Shown: piece after piece, positions 34,984 to 45,197 of the stretch
Layout: every line of letters begins with the position of its first letter
Position numbering within the stretch: the stretch's first letter is position 1
Assembly (NCBI GenBank): GCA_001466705.2
Contig: LATX02000211.1
Coordinates: 1,860,001-1,924,000 of the forward strand
DNA from: Moniliophthora roreri
Taxonomy: Eukaryota; Basidiomycota; Agaricomycetes; Agaricales; Marasmiaceae
Direction: 5' to 3'
DNA: 64,000 nt
Translations under genes and position numbers: made by a program
The notes under the pieces: model-generated
Told to the model about the DNA's origin: nothing
The model's database searches: none
The model's input: the letters and a program-made list of their open reading frames with translations, nothing else

Positions 34984-35974
34984 ATGGCAGACGACGTTGT
35001 CGCCCTCGCCCGTGCAAATGTGAGTTTCTTTTTTTCTTTTCTTTAATAAATATTACATGTTCTTTCCGCTCATTCTAATCTTTTAACCAGTACGAAAAGG
35101 CTTTGCATGATGTCGCTGATGCTATGCGTAATTGCGCTGAGATGGCCGAACATTTTGCCGCCGTCCTAAGTGACCCGGATGCTACACATTCCAATGGCAA
35201 CAACCTCAAGCGGAAGAAGGGAAAGGGTAAAGACGGCGTTGAAGACGAAGGTGGTAAACGCAAACGTACAAAAGATCCCAACGCACCCAAACGCCCTGCT
35301 TCTTCGTACATCATATACCAAAACGAAGTTCGACAAACTATCAAGGAGCAGCATCCCAATCTCTCCCCCGCCGAGATTCGGACCCTCATCTCGCAGGAGT
35401 GGGCAAAGATGAGCGAAGAAGAAAAAGAGGTGCGTATTGCTTGTACCTTTTCTCTCTATCCGTTTACGCGTCACCTCACGCGTCGTGTTCGATAGTACTA
35501 TCGGAAGAATGCGCAGATCGCCAAGGACAAGTATACTGCTGAAAAAGCTGCCTATGCTGCTCGGTCACCAGAAGAAGTTGCTGCTGCAGAGGCCAAGGCC
35601 AAGGCTTCCCGCGACGAGAAAGAAGAGGTACGTGTCATATTTCAGCGATGTAGTATCATAATTTCACATCGTTCTCTACTATCTAGGCCAAGCGAAAGAA
35701 ACGCCCGCAGAAGCACAAAAGCGCTGAAAAGGTCGAATCCCCTGCACATAGCTCACCCGAACCCGAGTCTGCTCCGGCCAAGGCCACATCGTCGGTCCCA
35801 GATTCTGAGGAAAGTGCGTCAGAATCTGGAAGCGAGGAGGAGGAGGAGGAGGAGGAAGACGAAGTTGACGCTGATGCTGATGAAGAGGACGAGGAAGAGG
35901 AAGAGGAGGCACCTCCAACCAAGAAGCAAAAGGTCGAAAAGCCCACGTCTAAAGCAAAGAAGTCCCGGACATAG
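34984..35974 (+). CDS. HMG-box chromatin protein
   Basis: DNA-bending HMG-box protein, probably nuclear. The first exon gives MADDVVALARAN. After an intron comes a helical N-terminal segment (YEKALHDVADAMRNCAEMAE), then a basic stretch (LKRKKGKGKDG, GGKRKRTKDP). The HMG box runs NAPKRPASSYIIYQNEVRQT, then LSPAEIRTLISQEWAKMSEE, and after the second intron YYRKNAQIAKDKYTAEKAAY. The C-terminus is very acidic (long Glu/Asp runs near 35835-35915) and ends with a basic PPTKKQKVEKP, likely a nuclear localisation signal. The box and acidic tail resemble HMGB/Nhp6-Hmo1-type proteins; I do not assign a specific ortholog. It is divergent from the PNUTS-like gene. Confidence 0.9.
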
Positions 35975-36359
35975 GAACAGCGGTCGTCGTCTTCAATGCG
36001 TTTGATTATAAATTTTTGAAAAACAAGAAAAAAATAGGTTTGGTATCTAGTTTACCCTGAAGAACATAATTCTGCCCCATTGCTATTGTTATTTCTTCTG
36101 TTTATTTGTCTACTTTTTGTCTAATGGGACGCTAGCTGCTGCTGCTGCGCTCTGCACTGCACGTACCTTACTTATATGTACAGTTTATGTACGTTGAACG
36201 AATCGAACTATTTTTGGTGGACATGGTCTGTGCGCGGCTTTATCCGTATTAGTCGAATCAGATGACGACGCGGATAGCCTCACTTGGCCGAGCCTATAAG
36301 AGTCAGCAGAGCTCTTTCGCACAACTTTCGCAACTACAGCATTGCTCTCTCGTATACTC
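35975..36359. other. Interval between the HMG-box and WW genes
   Basis: HMG-box 3' UTR and WW-gene promoter. No gene is supported. A CTGCTGCTGC run lies near 36138. Confidence 0.4.
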
Positions 36360-37438
36360 ATGGAAAACCCTGACAAACGTCCCCTACCACCAGGCTGGAT
36401 AACTCAGTTTGATAATAAGTGAGTTTCTCCATCGTTGTGTCCATTTAGAATGCAAATCTAATCAATCTACGCTATGGCTGACCAGTTATCGAACTTGGTG
36501 TGTAGAATTTTGCTTATTTCCGACCGCCTTCTAATCATTGAGCTAGGTTCTACGTGAATACGAATGCGCAGCCTCCCGTTACAACTTGGGAGCACCCAGC
36601 GAACTCGGCTCCACCACCACCGAACCAATATGCCCCTCCCAGGTGAGTTATATATCCTTGACATACATTGGTGATGCAAGTCTAACTAGTCTTAGTGGCC
36701 CCCCTCCTCCTCAAGGACCATCACCCATGCAATCACCACCCCCTCCTGATAATCGAGGGCCGTACAGTCCAGGTCCTCAGGGATATGGATACAACAACCC
36801 GCAAGGAGGTTATGGGGGATACGGCGGATACCCGGGCTATCAACAGCAGTCGCCACCTCCAGGCCCATACGGTGGCTACGGTTCACCACCACCGCAGCAA
36901 GGGCCTGGATACGGATATGGTGGACCGCCGCCTCCACAACATCAGCAATCTGGTGGCAAAGGTGCGGATATTATCCTGCCGCTCGCTCATGTCCGCTTCT
37001 TCTGACTGGTTTGCAGGTCTCCTAGGCGGACTCTTCGGTGGTAATAAGCACGGTCAACAACAGTATCCACCCCAACAAGTCGCCTACGCTCAGGAGCCCA
37101 AGAAATCTAGTGGTCCCGGAATGGGAACAATGTTGGCTGTTGGTGCGTATTACCCACTTCTCGACTTCGGAAGCAGTCCCTTTCTGACTGATGAATGCTT
37201 CTTCTCATGTTACTCTACCACGGGTTTGCTTCTTCCGTCTCATCTCGTGATTAGGTGGCGCTGGTTTACTTGGAGGTGCTCTTATCGGCGATGCTATCGC
37301 TGATCATCAAGCGGACGAGGAGCGGGAAGCATATATGGCTGGTACGTCCAAATCACCTTGCCGGTGCGTTCAGTGTGCTTACCTATTGGTTTAGGCTACG
37401 AAGATGGCCAGGATGGAGATTTCGGTGGCGATTGGTGA
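36360..37438 (+). CDS. WW-domain protein (WWM1-like)
   Basis: Small adaptor with one N-terminal WW domain that should bind Pro-rich peptides; yeast WWM1 has this layout and has been linked to the metacaspase. Exon 1 starts MENPDKRPLPPGWITQFDN. Removing two short introns gives NYRTWFYVNTN and PPVTTWEHP, so both signature Trp residues and the central Tyr are present. A Pro/Gly/Tyr/Gln-rich region follows (GGYGGYGGYPGYQQQ). The C-terminal part contains GLLGGLFGGNKHG, a glycine-rich GAGLLGGALIGDAIADH similar to the yeast WWM1 end, and the acidic finish EDGQDGDFGGDW. There are about six exons, and the last two are very short. The WW domain is firm; WWM1 orthology is likely. Confidence 0.84.
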
Positions 37439-37855
37439 TGATGTTCACATTCGCCGAAATCCGATAGTCCGATAGACTTGATGTCCGGTTACATTATGGA
37501 AAACCCTTTGCCGCACAGACAGCGTCGGCTTCGTCACTACCGGATATCATTCTTTTCTCACGCACCTTTTTAGGAAGATTCTCTTGGGGTTCGTTCACAT
37601 CTCTACGATTAGTCCGGATATTCGCGCTCTCACATTTCCATATCTCACTTTACCGGCGAAGGTCTCGATCACTCTTCCCTTTACTCGCGCCCTTCACTTT
37701 TCACCTCATTAGGTTTCTTTGGTTCTTACATAACATAAGCATAGCGGTCAGTTCTGTTGTAGTACATGTATGCAAAAGATGTTGTATAACCAGAAGCACT
37801 AGTGGTGATTACCCTAAGCCCCCCAAGTCCCGTTCATTGGGACCAGAAATGAAAT
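37439..37855. other. Convergent 3' ends of the WW and FGGY-kinase genes
   Basis: Non-coding interval between converging genes. No open frame, repeat or RNA gene is supported. Confidence 0.4.
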
Positions 37856-40153
37856 TCATTCCTCCAACGCCTCTGCCATCTCCCTTCTCCATCGTTGCTG
37901 GATTACAATCTGCTCTTTAAAAATGACATACTTGGCCTCCAGCAGATTTCTCTGTCGTTCCGACGCCGATGGTGGTAGAATCCTGCCTGGAGGAGTCATC
38001 TCCACCTAACGTACATTGCGTATATCAGAAATCGAAAAAAAAAAAAGCCTCTTCGCACCATTCACACTCACCATAATATTCCATAACAAATCATTCTGCT
38101 CTCGTTCAGTCATCGTCTCAACAACCTCTGCAGCAAATCTCGCAAGCACCGCAGCTCCAAGGACCACTGTATTCGTATGATCGTATGGCAGAATCACCGG
38201 CATGTAGCATGTATCAGCGAGGAGTTGCATCATGAGCGGATTCTTGGCTTGTCCCCCGCTCACATAGATCGTGTTGATGCTGTGACCACTGGCGTTCAAC
38301 TCGTCGATAACGTGCCGCGTTTGTAACGCGATGGATGAGAGAGAGAGGTAATACTTTTGTGCTAGGTCTTGAAGACTGTCGTCCTGCGATGAGGAAAGTT
38401 ACCAAGTTGAGCCCTTTTTCTTTTTTTTTTTTTTTGGGAATTGAGATGGCGCCAAGCCGTACTTACCAATGTAAGGCCAAATATCGCACCTCTCATTCTT
38501 GAATCAGCTATAGGGGACCTGTTACCTTTGTTGAATGAAAAAATTTGAATGGAAATAGTGAGGGCGAAATCCGGCGCACCATGAAGATCGGGATAGAAAT
38601 GCATATCCTTTGTGAGTTCCGTTAAACTATCGACGTTGGCTTCATTCTGCAACTTGCGTAGTGTATCCCAGAGAACTGAAAGATTTGGACCACCAATTAG
38701 ATGATTATGTCTGATCGATGAAACAACTGACCTTTGTATATACTTGTCCGTTGTGCTTGAGCTATTTCAAGCAGACGAGGATACGAAGGATGAGTTTTTA
38801 TCATAAAATCTATCAGCTACGACGTTAGTGATTGTCAGTGGAAATAGACATTCATGGAGATATTCAAGCTACTTGCCTGCCCAGTCGCGGGCTGGCCTCC
38901 CTCGTTCATTGCCCAACCAGGAAAGATGATATCCTAGAATTATGTTGATCAATGAACGTCATTACACCCGAACGATGGTGGGGTAAAGTACCTTCCATGG
39001 ACCCCATAATCCTTTCACGAATGCACCTTTCTTGCTCTGAACAGAACATCAATGTCACAGACTTGCCCAAGGCGGAGGGTCTAAACAGACCTGAACGATA
39101 AGACATGTGCTTGTGCCAGCAACAGCAGCGAGTCGATGCTGGGATTCCTCAACGTCCTTGACGGCTTCCGATAGTTTGCCGTCGCTAGTATAACGCCCGG
39201 CGACAGTGCCTAGCCAACCTCCATACCTTGAAAGGTGTTAGAGATGGGTATCGTAGAAATGAATCGACAGACTTACCCGTCGATTACTCCACTTCCTACA
39301 GGTGTCCCTCCCAACAGCCCGAGCTCATCTGCCGCCTTTTTTGACAATCCTCTCCCAACCGGCATACCAGCAGTCAATACATTCCCATTTGCTGCACCCA
39401 TTTGCTTGTAACCATTTCTGGGAAATTCCTCAAGGCCAATCTTCTCGAAATATTCATCTATCCATCCACGTTCTGGTACAAACGAGCACGCACATGTCAC
39501 CGAGCAGCAGGAACGTGTGCTATCTTGAGTCGCTCGATAGGTCAGGAAGTCGGGGAGGTTGAAGAACTGGCATTGCTCGAAAAGTTTTGGATCCATATGT
39601 TTCTTCAGCCATAGGATTCTTGGAACTTCCATTTCAACCTGTTCGCGAACCGGTTGGAATCAGCAACTAATCTTGTTTGGAGAGCATTTTAGCAACGTAC
39701 GGTCATCCTTCCACCGATAAAGTCTAATACAGCGCATCCATTCGCCATGGCATCAATGAAATCCGCCTCTTTCTCTGCTCGATGGTCTGCCCATAAAATA
39801 ACATTCCGATCACCCAGCTCCCCCAGCTGCTCCCCATCGGTGACCACTACGGGGTTTCCACTAAAATCGCACACAGCGAGAGAGCAAGTCGCGTCAAAAC
39901 TGATTCCTTTGACATTCGATGGTGGAGTCTTTGAGCTTGATAGGCAATCCTTGACACACTGCGATATCGCAGCCCAAATATCGTTTGTGGATTGTTCGTA
40001 TGTGGAGTGATTCTTGGGATCGCGAAACGTGGTAGTATCTTTGGTCGACGAGGCGATGGTAGTACCGTCCTTTGTCACCAACATTGCTCTTGCTGAGCCT
40101 GTCCCCACATCAACGCCGATGTAGACGCTTTGGGGGGGATCGTAATGGTTCAT
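37856..40153 (-). CDS. FGGY-family pentulose kinase (D-ribulokinase type, YDR109C-like)
   Basis: Cytosolic sugar kinase expected to phosphorylate D-ribulose or a similar ketopentose, possibly as metabolite repair. The ATG at 40153 leads to MNHYDPPQSVYIGVDVGTGS with the first phosphate-binding loop. Next come KGISFDATCSLAV, VILWADHRAEKEAD and VLDFIGGRMT. Then come WLKKHMDPKLFEQCQFFNLP and a mid-region with GYKQMGAANGNVL. The ATPase-fold C-terminal half shows LAAVAGTSTCLI, GWAMNEGGQPATGQ, DMHFYPDLHG joined to GNRSP, INTIYVSGGQAKNPLMMQLL and VVLGAAVLARFA. The stop is at 37856. There are about nine introns, and no frame break was found. Family assignment is firm; the exact substrate is inferred from the closest known type. 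Confidence 0.9.
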
Positions 40154-41078
40154 GACTGAGAAATAGGTTGCGACTGATGTGCATTCCCGAGTTTTCTTCC
40201 AGGTCTTCTCACATTTACACCACGCGACGTCCGAGGTATTGCGCAACGTTGAACTTTTTTTGCAAAGGATAGGAAACTCAAGTTGTATTCCAAGAAACTC
40301 TAATCTGTATGTCCCAAAACTACGAGTATGAAGGAAGAAAGTAGGGTATCATACTCAACTCTTGCGAGACAGAACCAATCCAGCCCTCCGTGAATCCATC
40401 TAAACTTCAAAACGAAATCCAGCGGCGAAGGAACATGAACCGAGTCAATCTTCCACGAACGTAACAGGTCTCTGGTGTTTTCTGAGAATCCAAAAGGAAG
40501 AACCAAGAGACCTTGACATGTTTGTGGGATGGTTGAAAATAGAATCTTTGAGCTGGAAATTGAGATGAAAATGCGGTTTTCATTGTGGTCGTTGTGGTTG
40601 CAGTTCAAGAAAAAAAAAAATATTATTCCCAAAACAAGTAGTTTTAAGGTTAGGGTTAGAACCGGAGACCGGCATAAAAAAAGAGCCCACCCAGCCAGAG
40701 TGGCCGATGTGGGACAGGAAAATATTGAGACGGTGCATGAGCCGAAGCCCATACAAACCATAGACACCCTCTGTATGGACAAGGTCGCCGTGCTATGAAG
40801 GATCTCCACAGCCCACAGACCACGGTACGGGAAGGGGCCTGTGCCATCAAGGTAAGTATGAGTTGCTGTCATGCTTAGCTCGCGCTTATATACCCAGAAA
40901 AGTGCGCACGGACCATCTATCACGTGCAAAAGGACGACGCGATTTTTGGGCTCTTTCACTCTTGATCCACACAAGTTAGACCACTTGATCCTCTTCTTTA
41001 TTGGTTCTTGGTGTGTAGATTCTGGTCACGATCCCGCTGATACTTATCCGTTTCAGAAAACAAGCTCTTGTTGCCGGC
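40154..41078. other. Interval upstream of the FGGY kinase and the third F-box gene
   Basis: Holds divergent promoter sequence. A minus-strand frame of 224 codons (40300-40974) runs through it, but it is interrupted by a homopolymer-derived Phe run, has no domain and no expected codon pattern; I treat it as chance. GGTTAGGGTTAG near 40647 is telomere-like but single. Confidence 0.4.
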
Positions 41079-42656
41079 ATGCCTCATTCAACGAACACAA
41101 CTTGTAGTATATGTGGCTCCGCAGTTCAAGCTCCATCATCGTCGCCCTCACCATCTATGGAGGCTGAAAATCTTCTCAAAACCAACGAAACTCCCTACAA
41201 TCGTGAAGCATGCTGTGCAAGCCTCGCAGATGCAGAAGCGTACCTCGGAAATCTGAACGCAAAGATTGACAGGATAGAGGAAACTCTGCGTCTTCTTTGG
41301 GACGAGCAGAAGCGATGCGAATACACAGTCCAGACCTACAAGATGATTCTTCATCCCGTTCGCACGCTCCCGGACGACGTTCTGTGGGAGATATTTGCAC
41401 AATGTCTAGATCTGAATGGCTTTGGGAAACGACTCTGGGGCATGGAGTGCCATCCGGACACGCTCAATCCGAGGACAGCCCCTTGGACGTTGGGACAAGT
41501 CTGTCATCGTTGGAGGACGGTTGCCTTATCTTCAGCGTCCCTATGGCGTCACATAGGAATCGTTTTTCCGCCACCCACAGTGTCAGACCGATACCTCGCT
41601 GGGATGGTCGCACTTTTGATGGAACAAATTCGACGTTCCGGAGTTCACCCCCTGGTCATGTATCTCCACGCCCCTCACAACCTGGATACCCATCATCCTC
41701 TCCTGACATTAGCATGCGCACAATCTACGAGATGGGAGAAGCTTCGGTTCTCTGTTCGGGGTGCCGCATTGGGACTGAAAGTATTGCGATGCATCTCGTC
41801 CCTGGTGAAAGGAACTTGCCACCTCCTTCGGTGTCTGTTGTTGGAAATTATGGGGATTGATGCGGATATGTTTGGAACCGAGCTCATAGACGCTTTCAGT
41901 TTTGCGCCGCGTTTACATGAACTCTCCTTTTTTGGTCCACCAGCCATATTTCCTCTTATTAACATTCCTCGGCACCAGTTAACGCATTACCGAGATCAAA
42001 CGGACTTTCCATCCGCCAATGAGCAAGTTATTCGTCAAATGGTCAACCTCATGGGTCTTTATGCCCTCGGGTTGGATCTGTCTCAATTTGCCTCCACAAG
42101 TATGGTCCACCTTCGAACACTATCGCTTCATTTCCCAAGTCGATTAGAGAAATCTACCGATTCCTTCCTTCTTCAATCTCTACCCAACCTTCGCGACTTC
42201 CGGCTGGCCGTTGTGTGGTTGAACGAACGCAAGCTTGGCCTTCTCCAATCCTTTCTCACCCGTTGTGCACCAACCCTTCGATCAATTTACATTTCTGTTT
42301 TTAATGATCGCGACAACCATTTGATAAAACTACTGGAATGTGTTCCAGGTTTAACGTGCCTTCGTCTGTGCAATGTAAACACAGCAGCGATACGCGCCCT
42401 CGCTGTCCCCACCTTCCTAGCCCACCTTCGTGACATCGGATTCTGGGCGTTGCGCCAAGAGGACATAGAACCCCTAGTCCGGTTGGTGGAAAATCGAGTC
42501 ACTTGCCAGGAGCCGCAGCTAAAGATGATGCGTTTGGGTATAAATGGAACCGACTTCAGTCAACTTCAACAGCTCAAAGCGTTGGAGGCGAAAGGGATCC
42601 AGATTGAAATTTCTCTTGCGGATTGGTTTCGTGATGTCCTTCCAGATATTTCATGA
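41079..42656 (+). CDS. F-box domain protein, 525 aa
   Basis: Same family as the other F-box genes in this window. A single exon encodes an N-terminal CSIC pair at residues 9-12 and a coiled coil at about 45-90 (AEAYLGNLNAKIDRIEETLR). The F-box-like core is ILHPVRTLPDDVLWEIFAQC, then APWTLGQVCHRWRTVALSSA and SLWRHI. Leucine-rich repeats follow (LHELSFFGPPAIF, LRDFRLAVVWLNE, LTCLRLCNVNTAAIRALAVP). The closing pattern is LQQLKALEAKGIQIEI, then LADWF, ending FRDVLPDIS. The start is the first ATG in the frame, just before the Cys pair. It probably recruits an unknown target to an SCF complex. It heads a run of three same-strand paralogs. Confidence 0.87.
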   Translation: MPHSTNTTCSICGSAVQAPSSSPSPSMEAENLLKTNETPYNREACCASLADAEAYLGNLNAKIDRIEETLRLLWDEQKRCEYTVQTYKMILHPVRTLPDDVLWEIFAQCLDLNGFGKRLWGMECHPDTLNPRTAPWTLGQVCHRWRTVALSSASLWRHIGIVFPPPTVSDRYLAGMVALLMEQIRRSGVHPLVMYLHAPHNLDTHHPLLTLACAQSTRWEKLRFSVRGAALGLKVLRCISSLVKGTCHLLRCLLLEIMGIDADMFGTELIDAFSFAPRLHELSFFGPPAIFPLINIPRHQLTHYRDQTDFPSANEQVIRQMVNLMGLYALGLDLSQFASTSMVHLRTLSLHFPSRLEKSTDSFLLQSLPNLRDFRLAVVWLNERKLGLLQSFLTRCAPTLRSIYISVFNDRDNHLIKLLECVPGLTCLRLCNVNTAAIRALAVPTFLAHLRDIGFWALRQEDIEPLVRLVENRVTCQEPQLKMMRLGINGTDFSQLQQLKALEAKGIQIEISLADWFRDVLPDIS

Positions 42657-43265
42657 TTCAATTTCTCGTCTACTTCTTGAACCTAGCCGCTCGTGCATAG
42701 TACCCTTTGCTGCTTAGTATATTTAAATATACCAGGTCAATTTGAGATCAATGCATCATCATTGTAGGGTGAGAACTTGGTCAGGCGCAATAAAGTAGAT
42801 GTCCCAGATGCGCAACCCGAATTATATCCGTATAGGACGTTGTAGCATGCGACGGCTACACGTGTAGAGTTCACTCTCCAAAGGCTCGACAGGATACTAG
42901 TGTGATTCGAAGAGAACTGAAGACTCTGTACTCTACTAGGGCTCTTATATATCTCCGTAAGGGCGTGTGAGTAAAAGGGATGATGAGACGGTAAGGTACA
43001 GACAGACGTCTTTAGCGAGACCAGTGTGACAAAATGTGACACGACGCGCTTGACTTGGACCTTCCAGTACGAGGTAGGTGAGTAGAACGAGTATGGAACG
43101 GCTTGCCAGGCTAACCGATCGTCTGTTACTAGGACACGACGCGACATACTAGTCCTTGGCGTCCGGAAGGCAGATTAGTTGGTCGGACAGAAAGTGAGTC
43201 TGCGCTCTACCAAACTTCCATTTAATGTAGGACATCAAAGCTCAGGCTCAGGCTCTCTAGCAGAA
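42657..43265. other. Interval between F-box paralogs
   Basis: No gene is supported. The frame of the next F-box gene is open upstream of its ATG to about 43179 but has no earlier ATG, so that extension is probably leader. Confidence 0.4.
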
Positions 43266-44777
43266 ATGGAGAAACATATAATACCCCCTTCCTCTGCTGT
43301 AGAAATTACTATGCAGACCAACACCCCACTGTCTCACACCGACCGAATAGTCTACCAACGTGAACTCTCGGCAATCGAGATACGTCTCGCAAGCATTAGG
43401 CACGAAATCTACGAGGCAGAGGAGAAGATCCGTGCTCTACGCGAGGAGGAAACGCGATTGACCGGCTATGCTCAATCGTACAAGACTGTTCTCCATCCAA
43501 TTCGTGGGATTCCGGAGGACATTCTTCGACTAATATTTTTGGCATGCGTTTTGGATTCGAAGAGATCTACTAACTCTTTGGATCCGACTCTACCACCATG
43601 GATCTTGGGCCAAGTTTGTCATCGCTGGCGGCAAGTCGCTCTTTCTTCCCCCCCGTTATGGTCCTCCATCCGCCTTACATTGCACGACTCCCGAATAACA
43701 GCCGACAAAATTAGCGGTATGGCTTGTCAACTGGCCTCGCAGTTACGTCGGTCAGGCAATCTTCCACTCGATGTCATAGTACTAGCTTCTCCCGCTCTCA
43801 GCCCGGACGACCCACTACTTTTCACCATTTGCTCTCATTCATCCCGATGGGCTAGTCTCGAACTTTCCCTTGATATCGAAGATTATTCAAATGTGCTCCG
43901 ACGAATATCTTCGATAGTTAAAGCGGATATCCCTGTTTTACAATTCCTGTCCCTCTACCTGAGAGGACTGGAAGGACAGGTGGACAACAATGTCATTGAC
44001 GCTTTTGAGTTTGCACCAAAATTGCAGCACTTCACCCTCATTTATGGAGCAGGCGATCCTTATGCTTCCGTCAAGGTTCCATGGAGCCAGATCGTCCGAT
44101 TTTTTGGCCTTCGAAACAGATACGACGCGCATTCCAGCAGTTATGGATACCTTTCCCAAATGTCCAACATCACGCACCTTTCGGATGTGATTCATGTCTG
44201 CGAACCTGGAACTCGAATTCACTTGCCACATCTACGGGTCCTCAGCCTCACGCAGTCAATAGGATATAGGGGACAATCTCCCACCGTCTTGGACCGCATC
44301 CAGCCTGGGAATCAGTTTCATGATATGCGAATTACTTCGGGGGTGCCTGTGGGATCTCTATCAAACTTTCTAATTCGATCAGGATCCACACTCCAAACTC
44401 TGTATCTGGATAGCAAATGTGTTGGTGACATTGCTCGAATACTTGAATCCGTACCCCAGCTGGTATGTCTTTCCGTGTACAATGTCACGGAAGGTCTATT
44501 ACGAGCTCTGACAGAGTGTAACGCTTCCAATACAATGCCGCGTTCACTCCCTCGATTGCGGTCCTTTGGACTGTATGAGGCTCTCCCCCCTGACCAGCGT
44601 GCCCTGGTTGTTAAAATGGTTTCGACTCGGATGACATTTACCTCAAATGCTCTTCAGAAGTTGAGCATCTCGAAACCTATCGTGTTGACTGCAGAAATTC
44701 GCGAAATCCTGGAAGCATTCCAAACAGACGGGCTCGAGATAGATGAAAATCCTACATCATGGATCGAGTACTTTTAA
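43266..44777 (+). CDS. F-box domain protein, 503 aa
   Basis: Close paralog of the broken gene at 48179. I chose the ATG at 43266 (MEKHIIPPSSAVEITM) because it aligns with the paralog start MEILSPSSGAENL and because there is no ATG upstream in this frame. A coiled coil (IRHEIYEAEEKIRALREEE) precedes VLHPIRGIPEDILRLIFLAC, PPWILGQVCHRWRQVALSS and PLWSSI. Leucine-rich repeats follow (LQHFTLIYGAGDPYASVKVP, LRVLSLTQSIGY, LQTLYLDSKCVGDIARILES). It closes with LQKLSISKPIVLTAEIREIL, then GLEID and TSWIEYF. It lacks the N-terminal CxxC pair seen in three relatives. Likely functional. Confidence 0.87.
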   Translation: MEKHIIPPSSAVEITMQTNTPLSHTDRIVYQRELSAIEIRLASIRHEIYEAEEKIRALREEETRLTGYAQSYKTVLHPIRGIPEDILRLIFLACVLDSKRSTNSLDPTLPPWILGQVCHRWRQVALSSPPLWSSIRLTLHDSRITADKISGMACQLASQLRRSGNLPLDVIVLASPALSPDDPLLFTICSHSSRWASLELSLDIEDYSNVLRRISSIVKADIPVLQFLSLYLRGLEGQVDNNVIDAFEFAPKLQHFTLIYGAGDPYASVKVPWSQIVRFFGLRNRYDAHSSSYGYLSQMSNITHLSDVIHVCEPGTRIHLPHLRVLSLTQSIGYRGQSPTVLDRIQPGNQFHDMRITSGVPVGSLSNFLIRSGSTLQTLYLDSKCVGDIARILESVPQLVCLSVYNVTEGLLRALTECNASNTMPRSLPRLRSFGLYEALPPDQRALVVKMVSTRMTFTSNALQKLSISKPIVLTAEIREILEAFQTDGLEIDENPTSWIEYF

Positions 44778-45197
44778 GGGCAATGAGCATTGCGAGGTGT
44801 GTTACCACCCTTGGTCAAAGAGTTCTATGGGGGTATCATAATAGTCCTGGAGCCTTTTCCGGCGCCAGAATTGCAGTGCTTGGATCTAGTTACGTATTGA
44901 CCGTGCGTCTACATTGGGCATACTGCGATGGTGTACTTTGACATCAACTATAATATACCACTATAGTTATGAAAAATAGTGTTGAAATGAACGGGATATC
45001 CAAAGCTAATCCTAGTATTACCGCCTACACTGACACAAGCCGCTATTTACTCGTTTTTCCGTGAAACTACTTGGCACGGAAGAAAGTCCCGGACGGGATC
45101 CTAGTGTCTACCAGAACGAACTTGGAACGAACATCGCCGGTCTGGTCCTAGATTGGCTCTGAATGATCAAGATATCTCTATTACACCCACAGGCGCA
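44778..45197. other. Convergent 3' ends of an F-box gene and the carboxylesterase
   Basis: Non-coding; no open frame with a domain, no repeat recognised. Confidence 0.4.

Noticed and set aside
40645..40658. Telomere-like GGTTAGGGTTAG
   Set aside because: Only about two repeat units in the middle of genes; too short to be telomeric or an interstitial array.
40300..40974. 224-codon minus-strand frame
   Set aside because: No domain, a homopolymer-derived Phe run, unusual composition, and it lies across an expected promoter region.
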